NCBI RefSeq assembly: GCF_900128975.1
Contig: NZ_FQVC01000014.1
Location: forward strand, 29,839 to 93,838
Source: Devosia limi DSM 17137
GTDB lineage: Bacteria; Pseudomonadota; Alphaproteobacteria; Rhizobiales; Devosiaceae
DNA: 64,000 nucleotides
Direction of reading: 5' to 3'
Part shown: one piece after another, positions 35,050-44,787 of the stretch
Layout of the letters: each line of letters begins with the position of its first letter
How positions within the stretch are numbered: the first letter of the stretch is position 1
Notes under the pieces: model-generated
The model's input: the letters and a program-made list of their open reading frames with translations, nothing else
The model's database searches: none
What the model was told of the DNA's origin: nothing
Program-made: the position numbers and the translations under genes

Positions 35050-36963
35050 TCACTCCTCATGATGGAAACGGTTTTTGCTTACCACGGATTTCATGTCCGC
35101 ACGCCGGAACCAGATGGCGCGCCCACAGCGGATTGGTGGATTGCCCGCTGTGAACACGATCTGCTCGTCGGCACGCATCTGCAGCACTTCATGCGGCAGG
35201 ATGAGAGGACGTCTCGATAATTGCCTGGAGCGGGTGCGAGACGATCCAGACGATTTTGTGCTGGTGCTGACCTGGCTGACCTCGACCGTGGTATCGCCGC
35301 ACCGTTTGGAAATGTAGTCTGCCGTCTCTGGGTCATTGATCGCCGCAAACGACATCCAGGACGCGCTTTCAAACCATTTGCTCGTCGCGTCACGGCCGCC
35401 GTAGGCCTCGCGCATCTGCCCGATGGACTGAAACAGCAGCACCAGCGTGATGCCATACTTGCGGCCGGCATCGCGGGCAGTTTCGAGAATGCGCATAAAG
35501 CCGAGCCGCGCCACTTCATCAAGTAGGAACAGTGTCCGACCCTCGATCTTGCCGTTGCGATTATAGATGGCGTTCATCAAGGCGCCGATGATTACCCGGG
35601 CGAGGCCCGGATGGTTCTCCAAAGTCTTGAGGTCGAGATTGATGAAAATGTCGGTCGTGCCGGCGGCGAGGTCGTCGGTGGAAAAGGTGTTGCCCGAAAC
35701 GAGCGCCGCGTAGTTCTCGTAACTCAGCCAGTGGGTTTCCTTGGCGGCTGAAGCGTAGACGCCCGAAAAGGTCTCGGGCGTCATGTTGATGAAGGGCGCG
35801 ACGTTCTCCTTGACGAAGGTCGAGCCGGAACTGTCGTAGATGGCTTGCAGCCGTTGCCGTAGTTTGGGTTCGGGCTCAGCCATATTGGCGCGGACCCGCC
35901 GCAGGGTTTGTTCTGCCGGATCGACATGACCTGACAGGCACACATCGGCGATCAAAGCCGTGAGCAGTTGCAGCGCCGCACCCCGGAAGAAATCATCGCG
36001 CGCCGAACCTGCGCGCGGCGCCTCGGTGATGATCCAGGACGCGACGGCGGCAATGTCCTCTTCCTTGCTGCCACTAAAGCGACCGATCCAGTCGAGGGCG
36101 TTAAAGCCAATTTCGGGACTGGATGGATCGAGGGCAACGACCGTGCGCTGTGCGGCGCGCCGGTGCTCGCGGACCATCGGCGCGACCTCGTTGGACGGGT
36201 CGAGTATCACCAGACCATGCCCCCATTTGAGGGCGGTCGGGATCGTCACCGAGGTTGTCTTGAACCCGCCCGATCCCGCAAAGGCGATGCCGTGGGTTGA
36301 ACCGAAGGCACAGTCAAAGCACAGGAGCGGCGACGTACCGCCTACGCCCCAACTTTCCTTGTCATCGGCGCGGAACGCCCGCTCGGCGACAACATCCTGG
36401 TCAACGCGACAGCGTTCCCCGATGACAACGCCGCCCATACTGGGGAACAGCCTTTTGGTTTCGGCTTGGCTCATCCAGTTGGAGGATCCGTGAATGGCGC
36501 GTCGTCCTTCTATCCGCTTCGGCGCCTTGGCGGAAAAGGCCCGGTTGCCGCGCGAGACGACGCGGAGCCCAAACAATCCGGCACCAAGGGCGAGCATCGC
36601 GCCCATCGTTGTCGATGGATCGACAAAGCCGAGAACCGCATTAAACGGTACCTGGTCTGCGAAGCTGGAGAGTCGCGCAAGTTCACGCCACACGGCGACC
36701 GCGACCGCGACCGTTGCGCCGCTGGCAACCCCACCGCCGACATAGCGGATCGCCGTCGAGCCGGCCGACGCAAACAAGATAACAACGCCCAAGCCGGCAG
36801 CTGTCGCATAGGGCAGGGCTATGCCGAGCTTGCCGAGTAGCATCTGCGCGCTAGATGTCGTCCCTAGACCTGCCATCCGCTGCTCGATCCCTGTCAGCAT
36901 CCAGACGGTCGTGGTCATCAGCAGGATGGGCATCAACACCGAAGTCAGCTTCTTGAGCGTCAT
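35050..36963 (-). CDS. traG: Type IV coupling protein TraG
   Basis: A 637-residue VirD4/TraG ATPase that links the relaxosome to the mating channel. It has two membrane segments near the N terminus, a Walker A-like GGFKTTS around residue 232-238, the Walker B '[11 protein letters not shown]' and the '[10 protein letters not shown]' motif. Length matches Ti-plasmid TraG. The ATG at 36963 (MTLKKL) is chosen because sequence further upstream is the shadow of traD. It overlaps the traD end by 113 bases. Confidence 0.92.
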   Translation of the reverse strand: MTLKKLTSVLMPILLMTTTVWMLTGIEQRMAGLGTTSSAQMLLGKLGIALPYATAAGLGVVILFASAGSTAIRYVGGGVASGATVAVAVAVWRELARLSSFADQVPFNAVLGFVDPSTTMGAMLALGAGLFGLRVVSRGNRAFSAKAPKRIEGRRAIHGSSNWMSQAETKRLFPSMGGVVIGERCRVDQDVVAERAFRADDKESWGVGGTSPLLCFDCAFGSTHGIAFAGSGGFKTTSVTIPTALKWGHGLVILDPSNEVAPMVREHRRAAQRTVVALDPSSPEIGFNALDWIGRFSGSKEEDIAAVASWIITEAPRAGSARDDFFRGAALQLLTALIADVCLSGHVDPAEQTLRRVRANMAEPEPKLRQRLQAIYDSSGSTFVKENVAPFINMTPETFSGVYASAAKETHWLSYENYAALVSGNTFSTDDLAAGTTDIFINLDLKTLENHPGLARVIIGALMNAIYNRNGKIEGRTLFLLDEVARLGFMRILETARDAGRKYGITLVLLFQSIGQMREAYGGRDATSKWFESASWMSFAAINDPETADYISKRCGDTTVEVSQVSTSTKSSGSSRTRSRQLSRRPLILPHEVLQMRADEQIVFTAGNPPIRCGRAIWFRRADMKSVVSKNRFHHEE

Positions 36964-37165
36964 GGCGGAAGGCCTCTTCTCCGATGGCAAGGAGGCGCGC
37001 GCGCTCAGGCGCATTGCCGGCCAACTTGCGTTTGGCCTCGAGCAACAGGCCAAGCAGCAACGCCCGCTTTTCGTAGCGCAGCCCCGCCTTAGCGATGAGG
37101 CCGCCCAGTTGGATTTTTTCTCTGGTGTCTTTTTTCCGGTCGTCGGTCCTGGCCAATTGCATCAT
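36851..37165 (-). CDS. traD: Conjugal transfer protein TraD
   Basis: A 104-residue protein whose first half ('[16 protein letters not shown]') matches the small TraD of Ti plasmids, about 71 residues. The C-terminal 35 residues are extra, rich in Asp and Arg, and read out of frame over the start of traG. This could be a lost stop codon. The start lies four bases after traC. The function in transfer is not known in detail. Confidence 0.8.
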   Translation of the reverse strand: MMQLARTDDRKKDTREKIQLGGLIAKAGLRYEKRALLLGLLLEAKRKLAGNAPERARLLAIGEEAFRHDAQEADFGVDAHPADDHDRLDADRDRAADGRSRDDI

Positions 37166-37169
37166 CCGC

Positions 37170-37415
37170 TCAGTCCGTCCGAGTGTTGCCCTGAGGCGCG
37201 CCAGGAGCGGCCTCCTTCGCCCCGGTGGCCTTCCGAAACCGAGCTGAGAGTTCTTCGAAGGCTTTGATGAGGTCGCTGTCTTCGACCTCGACGTCGCCGA
37301 GCCCGGCCCTGAGCGCGATGCGTCCGATGCGTCCGGCCTCTTTGGTTTCCGCCTGCTTGAGCTGCTCCTGCAGCCTGGCGATTTCGTCGCGGAGTTTGAT
37401 GACGGGCTTTTTCAC
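37170..37415 (-). CDS. traC: Conjugal transfer protein TraC
   Basis: An 81-residue helical protein resembling Ti-plasmid TraC ('[17 protein letters not shown]', then '[13 protein letters not shown]'), a relaxosome accessory. The start is a GTG at 37415 preceded by AAGGGG; longer frames upstream run through the tra box and are not credible. It is the first gene of the traCDG-hup unit, 73 bases from the tra box. Confidence 0.85.
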   Translation of the reverse strand: MKKPVIKLRDEIARLQEQLKQAETKEAGRIGRIALRAGLGDVEVEDSDLIKAFEELSARFRKATGAKEAAPGAPQGNTRTD

Positions 37416-37488
37416 GTGTCGTTTCCCCTTGGACCGAAAATGCCCCGAAGTACGACATGATCTTCCCCGCATGCAAGCCAGTGCGCAC

Positions 37489-37506
37489 CCTATCAAATCC
37501 GATAGG
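37489..37506. promoter_or_regulatory. tra box (TraR operator) between traC and traA
   Basis: An 18-bp sequence, CCTATCAAATCCGATAGG, with perfect 6-bp outer arms and partly symmetric centre, the size of the TraR operator of Ti plasmids. An identical copy stands before traI (60310-60327). It lies 73 bases upstream of traC and 157 bases upstream of traA, as in the divergent tra promoter of Ti plasmids, so TraR bound here could activate both operons. Confidence 0.75.
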
Positions 37507-37554
37507 TCGGCAGCGCCGACTTCTTTTGCGATTATCCCGCCGTTCCGAAGGAAT

Positions 37555-37591
37555 GGCTCCAAGGGCGCAGTAATACGTTGCGTGGCAACGT
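37555..37591. other. oriT with nick-region motif and inverted repeat
   Basis: Between traC and traA lies GGCTCCAAGGGCGCAG (37555-37570), whose AGGGCGCA core is the complement of the TGCGCCCT nick-region sequence of RSF1010/Ti-type origins. It is followed by a perfect 7-bp inverted repeat, ACGTTGC-GTG-GCAACGT (37575-37591). Position beside the relaxase gene matches the Ti plasmid oriT. The exact nick position is not determined. Confidence 0.75.
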
Positions 37592-37663
37592 TGCGGGCTC
37601 CGCCGGAAGGCAAGGACCATTTCGGGTGAACACCGATCCTTCAACTCCGGAAGCTCCGCTGCC

Positions 37664-40600
37664 TTGGCCATCACCCATTTCACGCCCCAGCTCATCAGTC
37701 GCGGCTCCGGCCGGAGCGCGGTCGCGGCCGCTGCCTATCGGCATTGTGCGCGTATGGAGCATGAGGGCGAAGGCCGAGTGATCGACTACTCGCGCAAGGC
37801 TGGCATGGTGCACGAAGCGTTTGTGCTGCCGCCCGACGGACCTGCTTGGGCGAGGACGTTGATCGCCGATCGCTCTGTTGCAGGGGCGGCGGAGGCGTTC
37901 TGGAACAAAGTTGAGATTTTTGAGAAGCGTCCAGATGCCCAACTGGCCAAAGAGTTCATTCTGGCGTTGCCGATCGAGCTGGCGACCGAACAAAACATCT
38001 CGATGATGCGCGCCTTTGTCGCCGAGCAAATCCTGGCGAGAGGTATCGTTGCGGACTGGGTCTATCACGACGTTCCTGGCAATCCCCACGTCCACTTGAT
38101 GACCAGCTTGCGGCCGCTGACAGAGGACGGCTTTGGCGCCAAGAAAGTCCCGGTGATCGGCGCGGATGGCGCGGTGGTCCGGACCCCGTCCGGCCAGATC
38201 GTCTATCGCCTTTGGGCCGGTGACAAGGATGACTTCCTTGCCCTTAGGCAGGCCTGGTACGATTGTCAGAACCAGCACCTGGCGCTCCATGGCCATGATG
38301 TCAGGGTCGATGGCCGTTCTTACTCTGAACGTGACATCGACATTGCGCCAACCAGCCATATCGGTGTCGCCGCCAAGGCGATTCAGCGTCAGGCCGAACG
38401 TGACGGCCGGGACGCCGAGCTCGAGCGCCTGCGTCTGTTCGAAGCACAGAGACAGAAATCTGCGCGCAAGATTGAACGCAATCCGGCGATTGTGCTCGAC
38501 ATGGTCAGCAGGGAGAAAAGCGTCTTTGACGAGCGGGACCTCGCCAAGGTGGTGCATCGCTATATCGACGATGCAGGCACCTTCGCAGCCGTCATGGCAC
38601 GCATCCTTGAGGACCCCGAAATCGTGCGGCTGGAGCGCGAGCGCATCGATCTCGACACCGGCGAAACCCTACGATCGCGCCACACGACGAGGGCAATGAT
38701 CCGGATCGAAACGGATATGGCCGATGAGGCCATACGGCTTGCCGGCAGACACGGCTTTGAGGTCGATCGCCGCGTCATCCAATCAGTCTTTGATCGGAAC
38801 AGCAGGCTTTCGGGCGAGCAGCGCTCCGCAATCGAACGTGTCGCCAGTCGCGAATGTATCGCAGCAGTTGTTGGTCGCGCCGGTGCGGGCAAGACCACGA
38901 TGATGACTGCGGCGCGCGAGGTTTGGGAGGCGGGGGGCTATCGCGTCGTTGGCGCGGCGCTGGCGGGAAAGGCGGCTGAAGGGCTGGAGAAAGAAGCCGG
39001 CATTGAAAGCCGAACCTTGTCGTCATGGCAATTGCGCTGGAGCAAGGGTCGAGACCTGCTCGATGAGCGTACGGTGTTCGTACTGGACGAAGCGGGCATG
39101 GTGTCCTCGCGGCAGATGGCCGAATTCGTGGCGGCGGTGTCGGCGGCCGGGTCGAAACTGGTCCTGGTCGGCGACCCCGAGCAGCTGCAGCCGATTGAAG
39201 CCGGGGCCGCGTTCCGCGCCCTTGTCGATCGTATCGGCTATGCGGAACTGGAAAACATCTACCGCCAGAAGCAGCAATGGATGGGTGACGCATCCCTCGA
39301 TCTGGCGCGTGGCAATGTTCGCGAGGCGATCGCCACTTATGCCGACCGGGGCCGGGTGCTCGGGTCGGCCCTCAAGGCAGATGCCATCGCCAATCTCATC
39401 GCCGATTGGAGCCGGGATCACGATCCGGCGAAATCGACGCTTATCCTCGCGCATCTCCGCCGTGACGTGCGGCAACTCAACGAGCTGGCGCGCGGTAAGC
39501 TCATGGAACGAGGATTGATCGAGCTCGGGCATGCCTTCCGGACGGAAGACGGCGAGCGCCGCTTTGCGGCCGGTGACCAGATTGTCTTCCTCAAAAACGA
39601 AGGATCACTGGGAGTCAAAAACGGCATGATCGCCCGGGTTGTGGAGGCAGGCCAGGGTCATATCGTTGCCGAAATTGGCGATGGCCCCACTGAGACCCGC
39701 CACCGGGTTGAGATCGAGCAGCGCTTCTACCGCAATATCGATCATGGCTATGCCACCACGATCCATAAAAGCCAGGGCGCGACCGTCGATCGGGTCAAAG
39801 TACTGGCCACCCTTTCGCTCGATAAACACCTGACCTATGTCGCCATGACCCGGCATCGAGAAGACGTGGCGCTCTACTATGGCAGCCGATCCTTCGACAA
39901 AGTCGGCGGGCTGACTAAGGTTCTTGGGCAGCGCAATGCCAAGGAAACCACCCTCGACTATGGCGCCAGCCGGCTCTATCCCGCGGCGCTCCACTACGCC
40001 ACCAGGCGCGGCATGCATGCCGTCCGCGTTGCCCGGACCCTGATCTCCGATCGCCATCGCTGGGTCCTCCGGCAGAAGGCGCGGCTGGAAAAGCTCACGG
40101 GGCGATTGATCAGCCTGGGTGCGCATCTCGGTCTCATCAAAGCGCCGCCATCCGCCCCCGAAGTAAGGAGTGAGCCCATGATCCCGGGCGTAGGCAGCTT
40201 TGCCAAAACCGTTGCCGATGTGGTCGATGAACGCCTGCTGGCCGACCCGGCCTGCAAGCGTCAGTGGGAGGAAATCTCGGATCGGTTCCGCTCTATCTAT
40301 GCCGATCCAACAGCAGCGCTCGCCGCCATGAAGTTCGAGGCGGTGATCAAAGATCCGGAGCACCGCAAGGCCGTTCTGGCAACGCTCGAACAACGGCCCG
40401 CCGCATACGGAACGCTCAAGGGTAAGACAGGCCTACTGGCCTCGCGACAAGAAAAGGCAGATCGCGCCAATGCCGAGCGCAGTGGACCAACGATACGGCT
40501 CGAAGTTGATCGATACCTACGGACGCGGGCCGCTGCCACTGTCCGGATCGAAGCCGAGGAGCAGAAGGCGCGCGCACGTGTTCGCGTCGACATCCCGGCC

Positions 40601-40966
40601 CTTTCGTCTGAGGCAGTTGCCGTCTTAGACAAGGTTCGCGACGCCATCGACCGCAACGACCTCCCGTCGGCTCTCGGCTTTGTCCTCGCCAGTAAAATGG
40701 CCAAGGCCGAGATTGACGCCTTCAACGCGGCCGTTGCCGAACGCTTCGGGGATCGCGCTTTTCTGGGCAACAATGCAAGCCGGGCCGATGGAGCAGCCTT
40801 CAACGCTATGGCAACGGGTCTCAAAGCGAGCGAACGAGAGAACTTGGCCACGGCCTGGCCTCTAATGCGGGCGGCCCAAAAAGTCGCCGCACACGAAAAG
40901 ACTGAACAGGCGGTCAAGGAACGTCGGGCACTTGAGCAGCAACGCACCGTAACGCGTGGGTTGTGA
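37664..40966 (+). CDS. traA: Relaxase-helicase TraA
   Basis: An 1100-residue MOBQ relaxase. The N terminus holds the probable nicking tyrosine Y25 and the metal-binding histidines H135, H142 and H144 (HDVPGNPHVHLM). A RecD-like helicase follows with Walker A GRAGAGKT at 404-411 and 'VLDEAGMVSS' about 70 residues on. The C-terminal 300 residues are helical. It nicks oriT and unwinds the strand for transfer. The start is TTG at 37664 with GGAAG upstream; homologues start with the same MAI-HF residues. Stop overlaps the traF GTG. Confidence 0.93.
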   Translation: MAITHFTPQLISRGSGRSAVAAAAYRHCARMEHEGEGRVIDYSRKAGMVHEAFVLPPDGPAWARTLIADRSVAGAAEAFWNKVEIFEKRPDAQLAKEFILALPIELATEQNISMMRAFVAEQILARGIVADWVYHDVPGNPHVHLMTSLRPLTEDGFGAKKVPVIGADGAVVRTPSGQIVYRLWAGDKDDFLALRQAWYDCQNQHLALHGHDVRVDGRSYSERDIDIAPTSHIGVAAKAIQRQAERDGRDAELERLRLFEAQRQKSARKIERNPAIVLDMVSREKSVFDERDLAKVVHRYIDDAGTFAAVMARILEDPEIVRLERERIDLDTGETLRSRHTTRAMIRIETDMADEAIRLAGRHGFEVDRRVIQSVFDRNSRLSGEQRSAIERVASRECIAAVVGRAGAGKTTMMTAAREVWEAGGYRVVGAALAGKAAEGLEKEAGIESRTLSSWQLRWSKGRDLLDERTVFVLDEAGMVSSRQMAEFVAAVSAAGSKLVLVGDPEQLQPIEAGAAFRALVDRIGYAELENIYRQKQQWMGDASLDLARGNVREAIATYADRGRVLGSALKADAIANLIADWSRDHDPAKSTLILAHLRRDVRQLNELARGKLMERGLIELGHAFRTEDGERRFAAGDQIVFLKNEGSLGVKNGMIARVVEAGQGHIVAEIGDGPTETRHRVEIEQRFYRNIDHGYATTIHKSQGATVDRVKVLATLSLDKHLTYVAMTRHREDVALYYGSRSFDKVGGLTKVLGQRNAKETTLDYGASRLYPAALHYATRRGMHAVRVARTLISDRHRWVLRQKARLEKLTGRLISLGAHLGLIKAPPSAPEVRSEPMIPGVGSFAKTVADVVDERLLADPACKRQWEEISDRFRSIYADPTAALAAMKFEAVIKDPEHRKAVLATLEQRPAAYGTLKGKTGLLASRQEKADRANAERSGPTIRLEVDRYLRTRAAATVRIEAEEQKARARVRVDIPALSSEAVAVLDKVRDAIDRNDLPSALGFVLASKMAKAEIDAFNAAVAERFGDRAFLGNNASRADGAAFNAMATGLKASERENLATAWPLMRAAQKVAAHEKTEQAVKERRALEQQRTVTRGL

Positions 40967-40968
40967 CC

Positions 40969-41502
40969 ATGCGGCAGCGAGAGTTCGCGATCAGAGCGTT
41001 GACTATGGGCGCGGCCCTTGTCGTCGCCATAGCGTGTGCTGGCCTTTGGGGCGGATTCCGTCTCAACCTTACATCTAGCTACCCCGTTGGGATTTGGCGG
41101 ATTGAACCGCTGGATCGAGAGGCAGCCGTCGGGGATCGTGTGTTCATCTGCCCACCGGACGCCGCCGCCTTCGAGCTCGGCTTTGAGCGCGGCTATTTGC
41201 TGAGGGGGATGTGCCCAAGCGGCCTAGGGCCGTTGATCAAGACCGTTGTCGCCGTCGCTGGCCAGGAGGTCAACGTCACACAAAATGTGACCATCGACGG
41301 CGCTCTATTGCCGAATGCGATGGTCCGGCTTGCGGATGCAGAGGGGAGGATCCTTCCCAAGTTTCCCGGGGGTACCGTTCCACCCGGTTTCGTTTTTCTC
41401 CACTCCGACTTTGGTGGTTCCTATGATTCCCGTTACTTTGGGCCGCTTCCGGCTTCGGGCATTCTTGGGCTGGCTCATCCGGTTCTGGTCTTCTCGCAAT
41501 AG
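40969..41502 (+). CDS. traF: TraF, signal-peptidase-like conjugal transfer protease
   Basis: A 177-residue S26-family peptidase with an N-terminal membrane helix (about 9-28). The probable nucleophile serine is in 'TSSYPVGIW' (near residue 37) and the general-base lysine in 'LIKTVVAVAGQ' (near 91). In RP4 and Ti plasmids TraF processes the TrbC pilin, cyclising it in some systems. The ATG at 40969 or the GTG at 40963 could start it; the ATG is preferred. It overlaps traB by 80 bases. Confidence 0.88.
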   Translation: MRQREFAIRALTMGAALVVAIACAGLWGGFRLNLTSSYPVGIWRIEPLDREAAVGDRVFICPPDAAAFELGFERGYLLRGMCPSGLGPLIKTVVAVAGQEVNVTQNVTIDGALLPNAMVRLADAEGRILPKFPGGTVPPGFVFLHSDFGGSYDSRYFGPLPASGILGLAHPVLVFSQ

Positions 41503-42649
41503 GGCTTCTCGCCTAGCCTCTCTGGCAACGGCAGCTGCACTGCTCGGCCTGCTTGGATGGAGCGGCAATCCCACGACCTTGCCCCTAGCATTGGCGTTTC
41601 CGGCGCTATGGAGCTTGGCAGGCTCCCACATTGGGGCGGCTCTCGTCGCTGCAGCCTATTTTCTCGCTGCCTCTCGCGGTCTGCCAGAAGGCGTGGCCAT
41701 TTTCTTCGACAGCGATCTTCTGATGGGCCTCATGCTCTGGGTCGGAGCTTCGCTGGGATTTGCAGCCGTGCATTCGGCCTGCTGGACGTCACAAAATGGA
41801 TGGCGAGTACCGATCCGATATCTCATCGCCAATGCTCTGATGTCGCTTCCGCCCCTCGGCATTGTGGGGTGGGCGAACCCGCTCACAGCCGCAGGAATTG
41901 TCTTCCCTGGATGGGGTTGGTTGGGCCTCGCTATGACAATGGTCACCTTGATGGCCGCCACAACGAAGTATCGATGGCCCGCCTTTGTTGCCGTTGGCGT
42001 ACTTTCGGTCGCCGCATCAGTTCTCTGGGTGGAACCGGAGAGCCCACCCGGATGGACTGGCCTTGATACCGACTTCCTTGCGATGAGGGAGCAATATGCC
42101 GACCATGAGCAGCAACTCGCGACGATCGCACTTGTGAAGACCGCCGCTGCCGATGGTGCAAGCGTTGTCGTTTTGCCCGAAAGCGCCCTAGGGATTTGGA
42201 CCCCGACCACCGAGGCACTTTGGAGAGCCTACCTTGCTGGCGTGCCTGTGACCGTGCTCGGAGGCGGCGTCGTTCTGCAAAACAAAGGCTACGAAAATCT
42301 CATGATCACCGTGACTTCCGAGGGCTCGGATGAATTGTATCGGCAACGCATGCCGGTGCCTGTGTCGATGTGGCAGCCCTGGACCAACCAGGGAGCGGAA
42401 GCGACCCTCTTCCACGATGCCGTTGTTGACTTGGACGGTCGCCGTATCGCGATCCTGCTCTGCTACGAACAACTGCTCGTTTGGCCCGTACTGCACTCTG
42501 CCTTGATGCAACCTGACATCGTCGTTGCAACGGGAAACGCATGGTGGACAGGTTCGACCAACATCTTGCAGATCCAACGGGCCGCATCGGTGGCGTGGAC
42601 GCGCTTGTTCAATCTCCCTTTGGCGATGGCTTACAACGCACCCAGTTAA
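41423..42649 (+). CDS. traB: TraB, nitrilase-fold conjugal transfer protein
   Basis: A 408-residue protein with six to seven membrane segments in the first 200 residues and a carbon-nitrogen hydrolase domain after that, as in apolipoprotein N-acyltransferase. Catalytic-type residues are seen in 'VVLPESALG' (Glu) and 'LLCYEQ' (Cys). Ti TraB increases transfer efficiency but its chemistry is unknown. The start lies within traF; the reading frame continues cleanly from ATG 41423. Length matches the family. Confidence 0.86.
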   Translation: MIPVTLGRFRLRAFLGWLIRFWSSRNRASRLASLATAAALLGLLGWSGNPTTLPLALAFPALWSLAGSHIGAALVAAAYFLAASRGLPEGVAIFFDSDLLMGLMLWVGASLGFAAVHSACWTSQNGWRVPIRYLIANALMSLPPLGIVGWANPLTAAGIVFPGWGWLGLAMTMVTLMAATTKYRWPAFVAVGVLSVAASVLWVEPESPPGWTGLDTDFLAMREQYADHEQQLATIALVKTAAADGASVVVLPESALGIWTPTTEALWRAYLAGVPVTVLGGGVVLQNKGYENLMITVTSEGSDELYRQRMPVPVSMWQPWTNQGAEATLFHDAVVDLDGRRIAILLCYEQLLVWPVLHSALMQPDIVVATGNAWWTGSTNILQIQRAASVAWTRLFNLPLAMAYNAPS

Positions 42650-42719
42650 GCGGTCAGCTCCATTGGGTTGCTGGTCCGGTGTGGCTTTGGCGTTCTAGCC
42701 ACCCGCGCGGAGTCGCCTT

Positions 42720-42992
42720 ATGTCGAGGCTTCAATACTATCCAACGAAGCCGCTCATGCCCGCCAATCATGCAACCGCCATTATCCGCTGGCGTGACCAA
42801 CTTGACGAACTCGGTGGTGGCCTGGAGGCTTTTGATCAGTCTGCAACGGTGTCGACCATGCTGTTCGGATGCCATAGCTGGCTCAAGCATCATGCCCAAA
42901 GCTCATCCGAGGACGAACGGACGAGGATGGAACGGACCAAAGCCGAGTTGGAACAATGGATGAGCGTTCGGGGGCTGGTCTACTCTCAATAG
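42720..42992 (+). CDS. Hypothetical protein downstream of traB
   Basis: A 90-residue soluble protein, possibly helical, starting 70 bases after traB with GGAG before the ATG. Ti operons have traH here, but the size and sequence do not match that protein. It may be part of the traAFB transcript. An internal ATG at 42756 is an alternative start. Confidence 0.5.
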   Translation: MSRLQYYPTKPLMPANHATAIIRWRDQLDELGGGLEAFDQSATVSTMLFGCHSWLKHHAQSSSEDERTRMERTKAELEQWMSVRGLVYSQ

Positions 42993-43416
42993 TCCCCAAG
43001 GCACGGGCCCGTTGCCCATGGACAACTTTAGTGTGATCGTTTCGCCTATCCCCAGCGGCGGGTGCTTGAACATGATGGATGATCAGCTCGCGGTGGCGAT
43101 TGCGGAGACTACCCCCGCCATGCGGTGGATGGGCGACTCCAAGGAAAATGCCTGTTTTTAAGCCGGGCGCTACGGTCGTGACGGATTGGTTTGGACATTG
43201 GAAGTCTGAGTCCATGCGCGCCTCGTGCTAGGAACCAAAGCGACCTGCCGATTATTTTCAAACAGCAAACAGTTTCATGCGGTTGTTCGCGTAATTTCGC
43301 TTATGGAACAGAGCTTTTTGTTACGCCCGGCCGGTCGTATAGGGCGCATTGTTGTGGGCAGCTATCGACCCCATTGGCACTCCTTCAACAAGATCCCGAC
43401 AGCTGCCGTGGGGCCT
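42993..43416. other. 424-bp gap without a supported gene
   Basis: Intergenic sequence between the traAFB operon and the convergent MFS gene. Frames are short and lack ribosome sites. No clear terminator or repeat was found, although two converging units end here. Confidence 0.4.
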
Positions 43417-44700
43417 TCATTCTGCAGGCTGTTGTAAGCCTGATGCCCGCCGCGCCATTGCACCTTGCAGTGTCAGGTAAGCCAGAGAGCCAAGAAAGCA
43501 GTATGCGGCGTATCCGAAAGTCTGCACCGGCAGCACGGCTCCTCGGTCTATGAGCAAGCCGGCTATCCCCGGTCCGAGTGCAGATGCGGCGACCAGAGCG
43601 GCTGTCGCTATCGAGCGAATAGCTCCAATATGCGCCGTTCCATAGAGCTCAACCCAAAGGGCGCCGACCACCGGGTTCATCATGCCTTGAGTGAGACCGA
43701 TGCCAATGAACACGAAAGGCATCGACCAGATCGGCTGCGCAACGCCCAAGACCAGACTGGCTGTCGCTAGGGGTAGCAGGACGAACGGCATCAAACGCCA
43801 TGAGCCGAAACGGTCCACCATAAAGCCGGCGAAAATCGATGACACCGCAACCGACAATGACAAGAACGGGAACAGGGCCGTAAAAGTCGTGAGGTCCCAG
43901 CCCTTCGCCTCGGTCAGATGGGCTTGGTGAAAAATGTAGAGGGTACCAATGGCGGGCGGCGCCATGATCCCTGGTAGCAGCACGTAGAACAGAGGATCGC
44001 GCAAAACGCGCGCTCTGGTCCACTGGAGGCCAGTTGGCTCCAGCGTTGTCATGCCATCGGGATTGGCAATGACGGGCCGACCTTTTCGACCCTCGGGTGG
44101 ATCACGCAACAAAAACCAGATGGCAGGGATGACGAGGCCGACCAATACGGCAGCGGCACCCGCCCACACATTTCGCCAGCCAAAAGCCAAGATCGAGACC
44201 GTCAGGACAAAGGGCAGAAAGGCGTCGCCGATCGTGTATCCCAGGCCGGCAAAGGAAAGAGCCCGGCCACGGAAGCGGTTGAACCAGCGGGACATGGTAG
44301 TCATGGCGACGTGGCTCAGCATGCCTTGTCCAAAAAACCTCAGGAGCGCCAAGGCGATCACCAATATGGCCACGTGCCCTGCGCCTGCCATGAAGAGTGC
44401 GGTAGCTGCCAGACCAAGCATGCAGATGATGGCAAGACGTCGAGCGGGCAGTCGGTCAGCAAGGACGCCTGCGAATACCAACACGCTTGCACTCGCGAGG
44501 GTAGCCAGCGTGTAATAGCCTCCGAATTCGCCATGGCTCAGGCCGAATTCGGTCCGAAGCGCGGTATTGAACTGGGCGATGAAGTTGGTTTGCCCGGGCA
44601 TGGTTGCCAAGGTCATCATGGCGCCCCCCGCAATCCATTGGAGCTGGCGCCCCGTCAACTCGGACAGCGGCGGCGATTTGGATGGAACGATGACGGACAA
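43417..44700 (-). CDS. Major facilitator superfamily transporter
   Basis: A 427-residue MFS protein with about twelve membrane segments and the loop 2-3 motif 'GVLADRLPARRLA'. The start is TTG at 44700 after GGGAAAG; it cannot be much further in because the first helix begins near residue 22. The substrate is not evident; the 'GMLSHVAMTTMSRWF' segment resembles monocarboxylate/oxalate-type MFS proteins. It is the last gene of a - strand cargo group between the tra and trb regions. Confidence 0.85.
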   Translation of the reverse strand: MSVIVPSKSPPLSELTGRQLQWIAGGAMMTLATMPGQTNFIAQFNTALRTEFGLSHGEFGGYYTLATLASASVLVFAGVLADRLPARRLAIICMLGLAATALFMAGAGHVAILVIALALLRFFGQGMLSHVAMTTMSRWFNRFRGRALSFAGLGYTIGDAFLPFVLTVSILAFGWRNVWAGAAAVLVGLVIPAIWFLLRDPPEGRKGRPVIANPDGMTTLEPTGLQWTRARVLRDPLFYVLLPGIMAPPAIGTLYIFHQAHLTEAKGWDLTTFTALFPFLSLSVAVSSIFAGFMVDRFGSWRLMPFVLLPLATASLVLGVAQPIWSMPFVFIGIGLTQGMMNPVVGALWVELYGTAHIGAIRSIATAALVAASALGPGIAGLLIDRGAVLPVQTFGYAAYCFLGSLAYLTLQGAMARRASGLQQPAE

Positions 44701-44787
44701 AATAAGACTTTCCCAGCGGCGCCGGTGAGAAGATAAGGATGTGGAGAGCGGGCCGAAAGAATGAGCCGACGCGACGCGGAAGCAAGG

